This document shows positions 1-6,024 of a stretch of DNA of 7,690 nt, one piece after another. A program made the translations under genes and the position numbers. The DNA lies in assembly GCA_964532225.1 (NCBI GenBank), contig CAZHHM010000038.1, positions 1 through 7,690 of the forward strand, given 5' to 3'. Source of the DNA: CAZHHM01 sp964532225 (GTDB taxonomy: Bacteria > Margulisbacteria > WOR-1 > JAKLHX01). Position 1 is the first letter of the stretch. Each line of letters begins with the position of its first letter. A model generated the notes under the pieces. It was given only the letters and a program-made list of their open reading frames with translations. It had not been told where the DNA came from and searched no databases.

Positions 1-2793
1 GGGGATTACAAAAAAGACACGATCCTTTATACAAGCAGTATCCCCAAGGACAAACACGAGATATTCATTTCTGTTCCGCTTGGCACGGACAAACTAAACT
101 TCATCATGCCCGGAGCCTCACAGTTCGACCTGAACATCAAGAAGTCATTATGTCATTTTTCAACGAACACAAAAAAGACAGACGATGACCTGGCAGAGTA
201 TTTTTATAAATCATACGAAGATTATCAGGCTTCCCTGCTGCGCCGATATCTTGAAACTAAATTCGATCTTGTGGTCCGTTTGATCGACTCCGCACCTGAC
301 ACACTGAGACTGGGTCCTTCCGCTTATGCCCGGCTATATGAATTAGGTTACGGAACACTGATCGACAAGCTCGCTGCGGAATATCATTCAAAAGGCTTCA
401 CAAACAATTCTTCCCTAATATTCGAGACCGTACTCTCAAAGATCGAATGGTCCCGGTGGAACCGCGAGATCGTTCTGGGCGCTCTTGCGTATTATGGAGA
501 TTGCTTCCCGTTAGTTATCTCTCTCCATTCAGGAGATAGAGAGATCTGCCTGGCCGCAGTAAAAAGAAAAGGCGCTTATTACGACCTGCTTTCCGATATC
601 TTTAAGAATGATAAGGATATCGCGCTTGCAACCGTGACCAGCGACCACACATACTTCGACCGTTTACCGGACGTGCTTAAAGAGGACAAGGATATCGTTC
701 TGGCCGTTGTTAGCCAGGATTATACGTATTTTGACCGTATCTCACAGGGATTGCAGGAAGATATCGATATAGCGAGAGCAGCTATCCTTCAGAACTACAC
801 ATATTTCGGGCGGGTCTGCGAAGCTTTAAGGGACAATAAGGAATTAGCTTTGGCCGCAGTAAAGACCGACGGCAGAGCATTGCAATACGCAAGTGGCAGG
901 CTCAGGGACGATAAGGGAGTCGTGCTTGCAGCCCTGTCATCCGGCAAACTGTCCGCTCCAATGGCCTTTCAGTATGCATCAGACAGGCTAAGGGACGACT
1001 ATGATGTGGCCCTTGCGGCAGCTCTGCTGGATACTTCCACAATGGCGTTCTCATCCGCAAGACTGCTCGATATGGGGCAGTTCATTATCAGCGCCTCTTT
1101 CTCGGCAAAGGACTCGGTCAAAGCGATAAAATATGCCTCACAACGTCTCCGCTATGACACCGGGTTCATTATGCAGCTCCTGGACGCGACAGAGGAAAGA
1201 TCGATCATAGAGAACGTTCCTTCCGATCTCAAAGCAACCGACGGTTTCCAGATGGAACTTGTCAAATTGTCAATTCCATCCATATCGGTAATTCATTCAC
1301 CTTTAAGAGGAGAGGCATATCTCAAGGTGCTGAACAAAATGGTGTCCGCTATGTCCGTTCTTAAGATCGGCTCTTACAAAAATTTCTTCAATTCGCGCGA
1401 TGCTATCAGACAGAGATACTCGGTCTCTGCCCCCGCCGTCAGGATGGAATTGGAAGAAATACTGGGAAAAGACTATTTCAAAGACATTGAGGAAGCAGGA
1501 CGGCCTATCTCGGTCGTCATACTTCCCGATAGCGATTACAATAAAGCGGCGTTCAATTATCCGGAGACCAACAGCCAGATGCTCCCTCTTAAGGCAAAAT
1601 ATCAAAGACTTTTCTACGACTTTTCCAGCGACAGGGAATTCTCCTCCGTAATGCAGGAGGACCTCCTCTCCCGCGGGCTGAAAGTATCGTTCATGCTTAT
1701 ATCCGGCCACGGAGAGCCGGACAGGACAAAATGGGGGGACTGGACAATGACCGTCGAAGACCTGGAACAGACATTAGGGAAGCAACGCGCGGCTGAAATC
1801 TATGCCTCGCTGATAAGGGGCGGTTATCTTGACCAGAACGGCACACTCACAAACAAGATATCTCAATTCTATGTGGATGCGGCCCCTATTTCTGCCGGGA
1901 TCGACGGCTGCGCCCTGCCCGGTAAGACATTAGCTATTCAGAAAGAACTGGTGCAGAGGAACTGGCTCTATCTTACGGATTATCCGCTGCTCTCGAAGAA
2001 CTTCAGGGACATGTGCCTCTCAGGAATGCTTGCCCCGGAAGCTTTCGGGCTGGACCATCTTGACCCGTCATTTGACGAGGAAGCCATCTTCGCTGCGCTC
2101 CGGTCTGTCCTGGAACAGCAGCATTCATCGTTAACACTTGATATCTCAATGACCGCAGATGAGAACAGGCGTATCGAGGACCTTTTTCTCACGGTCATCG
2201 ACCGTTCATATATGGATGTCAACGACCGTTTCTTAAGAACAGAGCTTTGCGATCTGATGGGATCCGAGGGAATGGTCGCCTTCTGGTCGTGTTCTGTCGG
2301 CTCATACAAGAACGGAACTACAGAATGGATCGATAACAACGTTGAATTCGCTCATTCGATATGGCCGAACGCATGGACTATCGGCGCTCAATATGAGACA
2401 AGAGGGACACAAGTATCAACTGCGAACGGCATCGTACAGACAGTACTGTTTGCACCTCCTGAAAGCACCATTATCCCTCCCAGTATCGATACTGTAACAG
2501 GCTGGTGTTCACCCGAAAAAGCACCCTCCGCACCCGCGGACATAACGATATCAAACTACCCAAATCCCTTTCATAATGGCACTAACATCGTTTACAGTGC
2601 GGCAGAGGCATCAAATGGCGCGGAAATAAAGATATTCAACATGCTCGGCAAACAGATCGACTCGCTGGCCGTCAAGGAGAGCAGCGGTATGATATATTGG
2701 GATTCCGCGTCTGCTCCTGCCGGCTCCTACTTCGCAGTTCTCACCGCCAACGGCCAAAGCTACAGGTCTAAGGTGATGAGTTTGATGAGATAA
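1..2793 (+). CDS. DUF4116-like repeat / clan CD-like cysteine peptidase with C-terminal Ig-like sorting module (5' partial)
   Basis: The frame is open from base 1 (GGG GAT TAC...) to TAA at 2791-2793, 930 codons, so the start is off the left edge. The ATG at 106 is internal: codons 28-35 (GTDKLNFI, followed by MPG) align with GTDKINFI at residues 156-163 of the downstream paralog, suggesting ~128 residues are missing. Domains by window codon: beta-rich end of an N-terminal domain (1-45); helical linker (~50-153); about ten ~25-residue DUF4116-like units (154-413) of the pattern DKxIxLAAV...YxxxLRD; a clan CD-like peptidase region (~500-800) with candidate catalytic His in ISGHGEPDRTKWGDW (His codon 1708-1710) and Cys in FWSCSVGS (Cys codon 2290-2292), then a DNNVEFAHSIWPNAW block; and a C-terminal module from 2542 (ISNYPNPF...IKIFNMLGK...GSYFAVL) resembling T9SS type-A/FlgD-like Ig domains. 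Peptidase activity is inferred from motifs only. CHAT-like or an inactive relative are alternatives. Confidence 0.85.
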   Translation, partial: GDYKKDTILYTSSIPKDKHEIFISVPLGTDKLNFIMPGASQFDLNIKKSLCHFSTNTKKTDDDLAEYFYKSYEDYQASLLRRYLETKFDLVVRLIDSAPDTLRLGPSAYARLYELGYGTLIDKLAAEYHSKGFTNNSSLIFETVLSKIEWSRWNREIVLGALAYYGDCFPLVISLHSGDREICLAAVKRKGAYYDLLSDIFKNDKDIALATVTSDHTYFDRLPDVLKEDKDIVLAVVSQDYTYFDRISQGLQEDIDIARAAILQNYTYFGRVCEALRDNKELALAAVKTDGRALQYASGRLRDDKGVVLAALSSGKLSAPMAFQYASDRLRDDYDVALAAALLDTSTMAFSSARLLDMGQFIISASFSAKDSVKAIKYASQRLRYDTGFIMQLLDATEERSIIENVPSDLKATDGFQMELVKLSIPSISVIHSPLRGEAYLKVLNKMVSAMSVLKIGSYKNFFNSRDAIRQRYSVSAPAVRMELEEILGKDYFKDIEEAGRPISVVILPDSDYNKAAFNYPETNSQMLPLKAKYQRLFYDFSSDREFSSVMQEDLLSRGLKVSFMLISGHGEPDRTKWGDWTMTVEDLEQTLGKQRAAEIYASLIRGGYLDQNGTLTNKISQFYVDAAPISAGIDGCALPGKTLAIQKELVQRNWLYLTDYPLLSKNFRDMCLSGMLAPEAFGLDHLDPSFDEEAIFAALRSVLEQQHSSLTLDISMTADENRRIEDLFLTVIDRSYMDVNDRFLRTELCDLMGSEGMVAFWSCSVGSYKNGTTEWIDNNVEFAHSIWPNAWTIGAQYETRGTQVSTANGIVQTVLFAPPESTIIPPSIDTVTGWCSPEKAPSAPADITISNYPNPFHNGTNIVYSAAEASNGAEIKIFNMLGKQIDSLAVKESSGMIYWDSASAPAGSYFAVLTANGQSYRSKVMSLMR
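460..1239 (+). repeat. Ten DUF4116-like ~25-residue coding repeats in the first paralog
   Basis: In-frame units begin at 460, 535, 610, 685, 760, 835, 910 (29 residues), 997, 1072 (28 residues) and 1156 (28 residues). The others are exactly 25 residues (75 bases). The consensus is roughly DKDIxLAAV...YxYFDRhxxxLRD. Units 3-5 share a YTYF/HTYF core, while units 6, 7 and 9 share QYAS/KYAS + RLRD or RLRY, so there are two subtypes. The pattern matches my memory of the DUF4116 family, which is helical and probably used for protein binding. At DNA level the units are well diverged, so this is an old array rather than a recent expansion. Confidence 0.8.
2542..2790 (+). other. C-terminal T9SS type-A / FlgD-like Ig sorting module of the first paralog
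   Basis: The region reads ITISNYPNPF, then a GTNIVYS strand, IKIFNMLGKQI, a WD/W turn, GSYFAVLTANGQSYRSK and the end VMSLMR. The YPNPF opening, the 'hhIFNhLGK' strand and the 'G-YFhhL' strand are hallmarks of type-A C-terminal sorting domains and the related FlgD Ig-like domain. Sorting modules of this kind anchor or export proteins in type IX secretion hosts. Whether this one does so here is uncertain because the complete paralog shows no Sec signal peptide. Confidence 0.75.
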
Positions 2794-2822
2794 CTACTCT
2801 ACGGTCACGCTATTGGCTAGGA
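2752..2822 (+). repeat. Conserved paralog 3' end extending past the stop codon, copy 1
   Basis: This 71-base stretch aligns without gaps to 5864-5934 at 61 of 71 positions (hand count). It starts with an identical 17-mer GGCCAAAGCTACAGGTC, runs through the stop codon, and continues ~29 bases into non-coding DNA with shared CTAC, GTCACGCT, TTGGC and AGGA blocks. Conservation of non-coding bases beyond the stop marks the edge of a duplicated unit, a conserved 3' RNA element, or gene conversion. No T-tract terminator follows. The non-coding part can form only a short GGTC/GACC pairing in this copy. Confidence 0.75.
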
Positions 2823-2832
2823 CCAATTAATT

Positions 2833-2956
2833 GTTGCAGGTTGCAAGTTTAAGGTTGAAGGTTAGAAGACAGCAAATCAGCTGATTGCCAAACTTGCAAC
2901 TTGCAACTTCCCAACCTGCAACTTGCAACCTTCCAACCTGCAACTTTTCAACCTGC
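2833..2956. repeat. Heptad AACYTGC array with inverted left arm around a palindrome
   Basis: The right arm has nine tandem heptads/octamers: AACTTGC (2891, 2898), AACTTCCC (2905), AACCTGC (2913), AACTTGC (2920), AACCTTCC (2927), AACCTGC (2935), AACTTTTC (2942) and AACCTGC (2950). It then runs into AACTCTCCCC of the leader. The left arm at 2833-2863 carries the same units in reverse complement: AGGTTGCAAGTT at 2838-2849 pairs exactly with AACTTGCAACCT at 2920-2931. A perfect palindrome AATCAGCTGATT sits at 2875-2886 between the arms. The whole could extrude or fold as a hairpin. I see no plausible gene in it. The equivalent spacer after the second paralog lacks it. Confidence 0.85.
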
Positions 2957-2997
2957 AACTCTCCCCTGTTTTTGACGATATATATATGAAGGGGATT
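2954..2997 (+). promoter_or_regulatory. Shared leader element, copy 1 (upstream of second paralog)
   Basis: The element is TGCAACTCTCCCC, then TTTTTGACGATATATA at 2969-2984, then a G-run at 2991-2994. It aligns without gaps with 5947-5990 at 36 of 44 positions (hand count). TCCCCT (2962-2967) can pair with AGGGGA (2990-2995) across a 22-base loop. TTGACG resembles a -35 box, but no convincing -10 lies ~17 bases downstream, and the TATATA run is too close. It could therefore be a promoter of unfamiliar type, a protein-binding site or a structured 5' leader. Its class is unknown. Confidence 0.5.
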
Positions 2998-3013
2998 AAG
3001 CAAAAGGGATCAA

Positions 3014-5905
3014 ATGAGAACACCTGAACTTTCAGTCCGGAACACAATATCTGTTCCGCAAGGACCCCATTCAAGGCCCTTGAACGGGACAGATAACAGA
3101 CCTTCCCTCAGTAAGACAACTGTACCGGGAAGCCATTTGTCACGCCCCGTTAACGCAACGATGACCGGAGACTCCCCATTATTTGACATCATCGAATCCT
3201 ATTCATTCTTCAACGGCGCCGAAGGCTCGGTGACCCCGGGCTCGATCAAGATCAGCGTCAAGTCGCTTTCCGTGGATGCAGGACTTACGATAAAGCTCAA
3301 AAAGCCGTCCTTCGGCGTGATAAGGTTCAACAGCGACCTAAAGGACCTGCCCGCCGGAAAAGCGCTCAAGGTCCAGTTCATAATATCTTCGCCTGACAAT
3401 GACTGGACAAAGGACAGGACCGTCCGGACCGTAGAGATAGTTAATGGACAGACCGCTTTCGAAGCCGGCATTCCCGAAGGAACGGACAAGATCAACTTTA
3501 TCGCTCCCGGAAATACTGTCTACGACCTTGAGATGACCGCCCCTACCGTCAGCCTTTCCGAATTCGACCCGTTCTCGTCCTCTCCGGAAGATACTGCCAT
3601 CTATCTATCAAGCCTTGTCAAGGAAAATAAGACTGAACATGGGGCCGCGATACTTTGCAGACTTTTAAAAGAGCAGCCCGAAAAGATCGAAGCCATGTTC
3701 AGGAACAATTTTTATGTCCCGAAATCGCTCTATACATCCCTTGCCGGGAGCGGAGAACTTGATCTGATCGACAGTTTTGCCGGCAGGTTCTTTCCCGATA
3801 AGCAGAATGCGGTGTTCAGCGATACTTGCAAGAACATCATCATGGAACTTGAATCCTCAAGGTCAAAACGCAACATCGCAGGAGCGGCACTCTATACCGC
3901 CGGACATCTGCTCGACATCCTGCCCTATTCTTTCAGGGATGACGAGTTGCTGGTAATGACAGCGATATACATGAATAACAGTAATATCCGGTTCGCCTCT
4001 GACAGGCTTAAGGACGACAGGGTTTTCATCATGAAGGTGATCGAGCGTTTCCGGTACGCGTTCCAGTACATACCGGAAAAGCTCAGAGATGACAAAGAAA
4101 TAGTTCTTTTGTCTTTGGCGGTAAACAAGAACATACAGCACGTTTCGGAAAGATTGAGGGATGATGAAGATGTGGTCCTTCTTGCTTTTGAAGCCGCCTG
4201 GGAGTTCGTTGCCTCTTATGTTTCCGAAAGGCTCATAAATGACGCGAGCTTCTGCGTCAGGATGTTCGGCGCAAGCGGGTCGACAGCTTCCCTGTGCGCA
4301 TTTCCGCAAACGATAAGGGACAACCAGGACTTTCAGGTCGGAATTGCCGGGATCACTGTATTTCCCGCCGACACCGATAAATCACTTAAGAACATGCTGC
4401 GCACAGAAAATGTTTCGCCAACCGCGATAGAGCTTACGGCTAACCTGGAAAAAGCGGTCAAGGTCCTGACGATAGACAATCCTGAGCATGTCTTCCCTTT
4501 GGGAAAGATCGTGAGTGAAAGATACAAAGCGGCCGAACCCCTGGTCCGTTCAGAGCTGGAAGGCCTTCTTGGCAAAGAGTTCTTCAACGGGACCGAACAG
4601 GAGAATAAAAAATATGCCGTACTTATCCTGCCTGACAGCAAACATGACGATCATGCCTTTTACGGCAATATCTCTCATGTACTTACAAGGGTGCTGAACA
4701 AAGCCTACAAGGTGCTCTACTACAATGTCGGCAGCGACAAGGAGTTCGGCAGAGAGATGCAGAACATTAGAGAGAACATCGGCGCAGGCAGCATCGATTT
4801 TCTTTACCTCAACGGACACGGCGACTTTGACAGGACAAGATGGGGTGACTGGGTCCTCAGCAAAGAGGAAATCGAAGAAAAGCTCGGGACAGATGCCGGA
4901 GAAAAGGTCCATGCATCGCTTGTAAGGAGCGGATATATTGACGCAACGTCCTCATGCATAACGGGAAGTGCCGACCTTGGATATTTGACCAAGGAAAAGC
5001 TGACATCAGTACTTGATGGTATTGTGGATCCCGCCGGGATAGACGACCTCACAAAGGAGCTGATCCGGAAGAACTGGCTGTATCTCAAGGACTACCCGTT
5101 CCTTTCAGAGGAGTTCAGGAGGATGTCAAGCGCCGGGACTTTCGATCCTTCCTCCTTCGGCATGACCGAACTGAGCCAGGATCACGATCAATTAAACATC
5201 TTTTACGCATTAGAGCGCGCGCTTAAAGGTCAATATGAGAACTTTACCTCCGATATCGACCTTACCTTTGCAGAAAAAAAAGCTGTTGTCGACATGATGA
5301 CCGATGCGGTAAACAGGTCGTATATTGACATAAAAGACGCCTTTTTAAGGACCGATGCCATGGGCCTTATGGCTAACGGCGGACTGGTAGGTTTCTGTTC
5401 CTGCTCGGTCGGATCTGATATTTTCGGGACGACCCCCGATATTGACAACAATGTCGAGTTCGCCCATTCTGTCTGGCCAAATGCCTGGGCCCTTGGAGCC
5501 AAAAAGTCGACTTACCAGACCGACCTGATCACCGACAGGAACGGGACGGTGACAGATATCAAGTATCAGCCATGGCCTTCCCTCCTTATCCCTCCAGACA
5601 GCACCACTTCTGTACATGAAATTGAAGAAAGCAAGCCGAACATACCTGTCAGTATGGAGATCTCAAACTACCCTAACCCGTTCTCGACAGGGACAACACT
5701 CGTCTTTAACGGGAATATCGACCTGAAGGATGCTGAAGTAAAGATATTCAACTTGCTTGGAAAAGAGGTCTATTCTTTCCGTGTACCTCAGGGGTTTAAG
5801 TCAGTCAAATGGAACCCGGGGAACCTTCCCAACGGCTCCTACTTCGCTATCCTCACGTCAAATGGCCAAAGCTACAGGTCGAAGGTGATGAGCTTGGTCA
5901 GATAG
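3014..5905 (+). CDS. DUF4116-like repeat / clan CD-like cysteine peptidase with C-terminal Ig-like sorting module (complete paralog)
   Basis: The gene encodes 963 residues, ATG 3014 to TAG 5903-5905. An in-frame TGA at 2987 leaves 3014 as the first usable ATG, with a modest AAGGG-type ribosome site at 3004-3008. Residues 1-60 are polar and disordered-looking, with no hydrophobic signal peptide. Residues ~65-175 are beta-rich and 180-300 helical. Five DUF4116-like units span 310-436. A conserved hinge LGKEFF...ILPDS (~525-550) opens the peptidase region. It contains NGHGDFDRTRWGDW with candidate catalytic His602, a ~195-residue insert shared with the upstream paralog (KNWLYLKDYPFLS, YIDATSS), and GFCSCSVGS with candidate Cys797, then DNNVEFAHSVWPNAW. 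The C-terminal module begins at 882 (ISNYPNPF...VKIFNLLGK...GSYFAIL). Clan CD membership is inferred from the His-Gly/Cys-Ser pattern. The substrate is unknown. Surface or effector proteolysis is a guess. Confidence 0.9.
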   Translation: MRTPELSVRNTISVPQGPHSRPLNGTDNRPSLSKTTVPGSHLSRPVNATMTGDSPLFDIIESYSFFNGAEGSVTPGSIKISVKSLSVDAGLTIKLKKPSFGVIRFNSDLKDLPAGKALKVQFIISSPDNDWTKDRTVRTVEIVNGQTAFEAGIPEGTDKINFIAPGNTVYDLEMTAPTVSLSEFDPFSSSPEDTAIYLSSLVKENKTEHGAAILCRLLKEQPEKIEAMFRNNFYVPKSLYTSLAGSGELDLIDSFAGRFFPDKQNAVFSDTCKNIIMELESSRSKRNIAGAALYTAGHLLDILPYSFRDDELLVMTAIYMNNSNIRFASDRLKDDRVFIMKVIERFRYAFQYIPEKLRDDKEIVLLSLAVNKNIQHVSERLRDDEDVVLLAFEAAWEFVASYVSERLINDASFCVRMFGASGSTASLCAFPQTIRDNQDFQVGIAGITVFPADTDKSLKNMLRTENVSPTAIELTANLEKAVKVLTIDNPEHVFPLGKIVSERYKAAEPLVRSELEGLLGKEFFNGTEQENKKYAVLILPDSKHDDHAFYGNISHVLTRVLNKAYKVLYYNVGSDKEFGREMQNIRENIGAGSIDFLYLNGHGDFDRTRWGDWVLSKEEIEEKLGTDAGEKVHASLVRSGYIDATSSCITGSADLGYLTKEKLTSVLDGIVDPAGIDDLTKELIRKNWLYLKDYPFLSEEFRRMSSAGTFDPSSFGMTELSQDHDQLNIFYALERALKGQYENFTSDIDLTFAEKKAVVDMMTDAVNRSYIDIKDAFLRTDAMGLMANGGLVGFCSCSVGSDIFGTTPDIDNNVEFAHSVWPNAWALGAKKSTYQTDLITDRNGTVTDIKYQPWPSLLIPPDSTTSVHEIEESKPNIPVSMEISNYPNPFSTGTTLVFNGNIDLKDAEVKIFNLLGKEVYSFRVPQGFKSVKWNPGNLPNGSYFAILTSNGQSYRSKVMSLVR
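3941..4321 (+). repeat. Five DUF4116-like coding repeats in the second paralog
   Basis: Units start at 3941 (DELLVMTAI...), 4016 (DRVFIMKVI...), 4091 (DKEIVLLSL...), 4163 (DEDVVLLAF...) and 4241 (DASFCVRMF...), with lengths 25, 25, 24, 26 and 27 residues. Most end in a (D/E)(R/K)LRD-like motif, such as SDRLKD, PEKLRD and SERLRD. The copy number is about half that of the upstream paralog, which has a second YTYFDR subtype missing here. The array therefore changed length after the genes separated. Confidence 0.75.
5657..5902 (+). other. C-terminal T9SS type-A / FlgD-like Ig sorting module of the second paralog
   Basis: It reads MEISNYPNPF at residues 881-890, a GTTLVF strand, VKIFNLLGKEV, KWNPGNLPNGSYFAIL, and ends KVMSLVR at residue 963. 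It matches the module at the end of the upstream paralog closely, with an identical GQSYRSKVMSL stretch near the terminus. The length, about 82 residues, fits the type-A sorting domain. Confidence 0.75.
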
Positions 5906-5934
5906 GTATTCTACCGTCACGCTCTTGGCAAGGA
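5864..5934 (+). repeat. Conserved paralog 3' end extending past the stop codon, copy 2
   Basis: This is the counterpart of 2752-2822: the same 17-mer GGCCAAAGCTACAGGTC, AAGGTGATGAG, the stop codon, then CTACCGTCACGCT and TTGGCAAGGA in non-coding DNA. Here only 12 bases (5935-5946) separate it from the next leader element, against 131 bases in the first spacer. Confidence 0.75.
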
Positions 5935-5946
5935 TGATCTTCTCTC

Positions 5947-5990
5947 TGCAACTCTCCCCCCTTTTTGACGATATATACGTACAGGGGGGT
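5947..5990 (+). promoter_or_regulatory. Shared leader element, copy 2 (upstream of the small barrel-like gene)
   Basis: TGCAACTCTCCCC and TTTTTGACGATATATA (5962-5977) are identical to copy 1. CCCCCC (5956-5961) faces GGGGGG (5984-5989) across a 22-base loop, the same loop length as in copy 1, where the stem is TCCCCT/AGGGGA. Pairing is retained although stem bases differ. The element lies 35 bases before the ATG of a gene unrelated to the paralogs, so it is not simply the 5' end of the duplicated coding unit. Whether it acts as DNA or RNA cannot be told. Confidence 0.5.
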
Positions 5991-6010
5991 TGGAGCCTCA
6001 TATTTTTTAA

Positions 6011-6017
6011 AGGAGGG
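6011..6017 (+). promoter_or_regulatory. Strong Shine-Dalgarno deciding the start at 6025
   Basis: AGGAGGG lies seven bases before ATG 6025. It is the best ribosome site in the window and favours this ATG over the in-frame TTG at 5965, which falls inside the shared leader element. Confidence 0.85.
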
Positions 6018-6024
6018 CCGTAAA

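Noticed and set aside
106..108. ATG at 106 as the start of the first gene
   Set aside because: The frame is open back to base 1, and the residues before it (GTDKLNFI) match the interior of the downstream paralog. The true start is outside the window.
2794..2822. Cyclic-di-GMP (GEMM) riboswitch suggested by GGTCACGCT...GGC after both paralogs
   Set aside because: Only a short fragment resembles the GEMM start. The paired regions and tetraloop-receptor parts are absent, and the element sits after genes rather than right before one.
2889..2966. CRISPR array
   Set aside because: Repeat units are only 7-8 bases with no spacers between them, and no cas genes are visible.
2969..3000. Standard sigma-70 promoter with TTGACG as -35
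   Set aside because: Neither copy has a convincing -10 at 16-18 bases downstream, and the TATATA run follows too closely.
2877..3074. Minus-strand 65-residue ORF across the spacer
   Set aside because: Its sequence is mostly a translation of the heptad repeats (CRLE/KLQV-type periodicity), and it runs into the conserved leader.
5965..6024. TTG start giving a 204-residue version of the third gene
   Set aside because: The TTG lies in the shared non-coding leader. The same frame is closed by a stop in the other copy, and a strong ribosome site points to ATG 6025.
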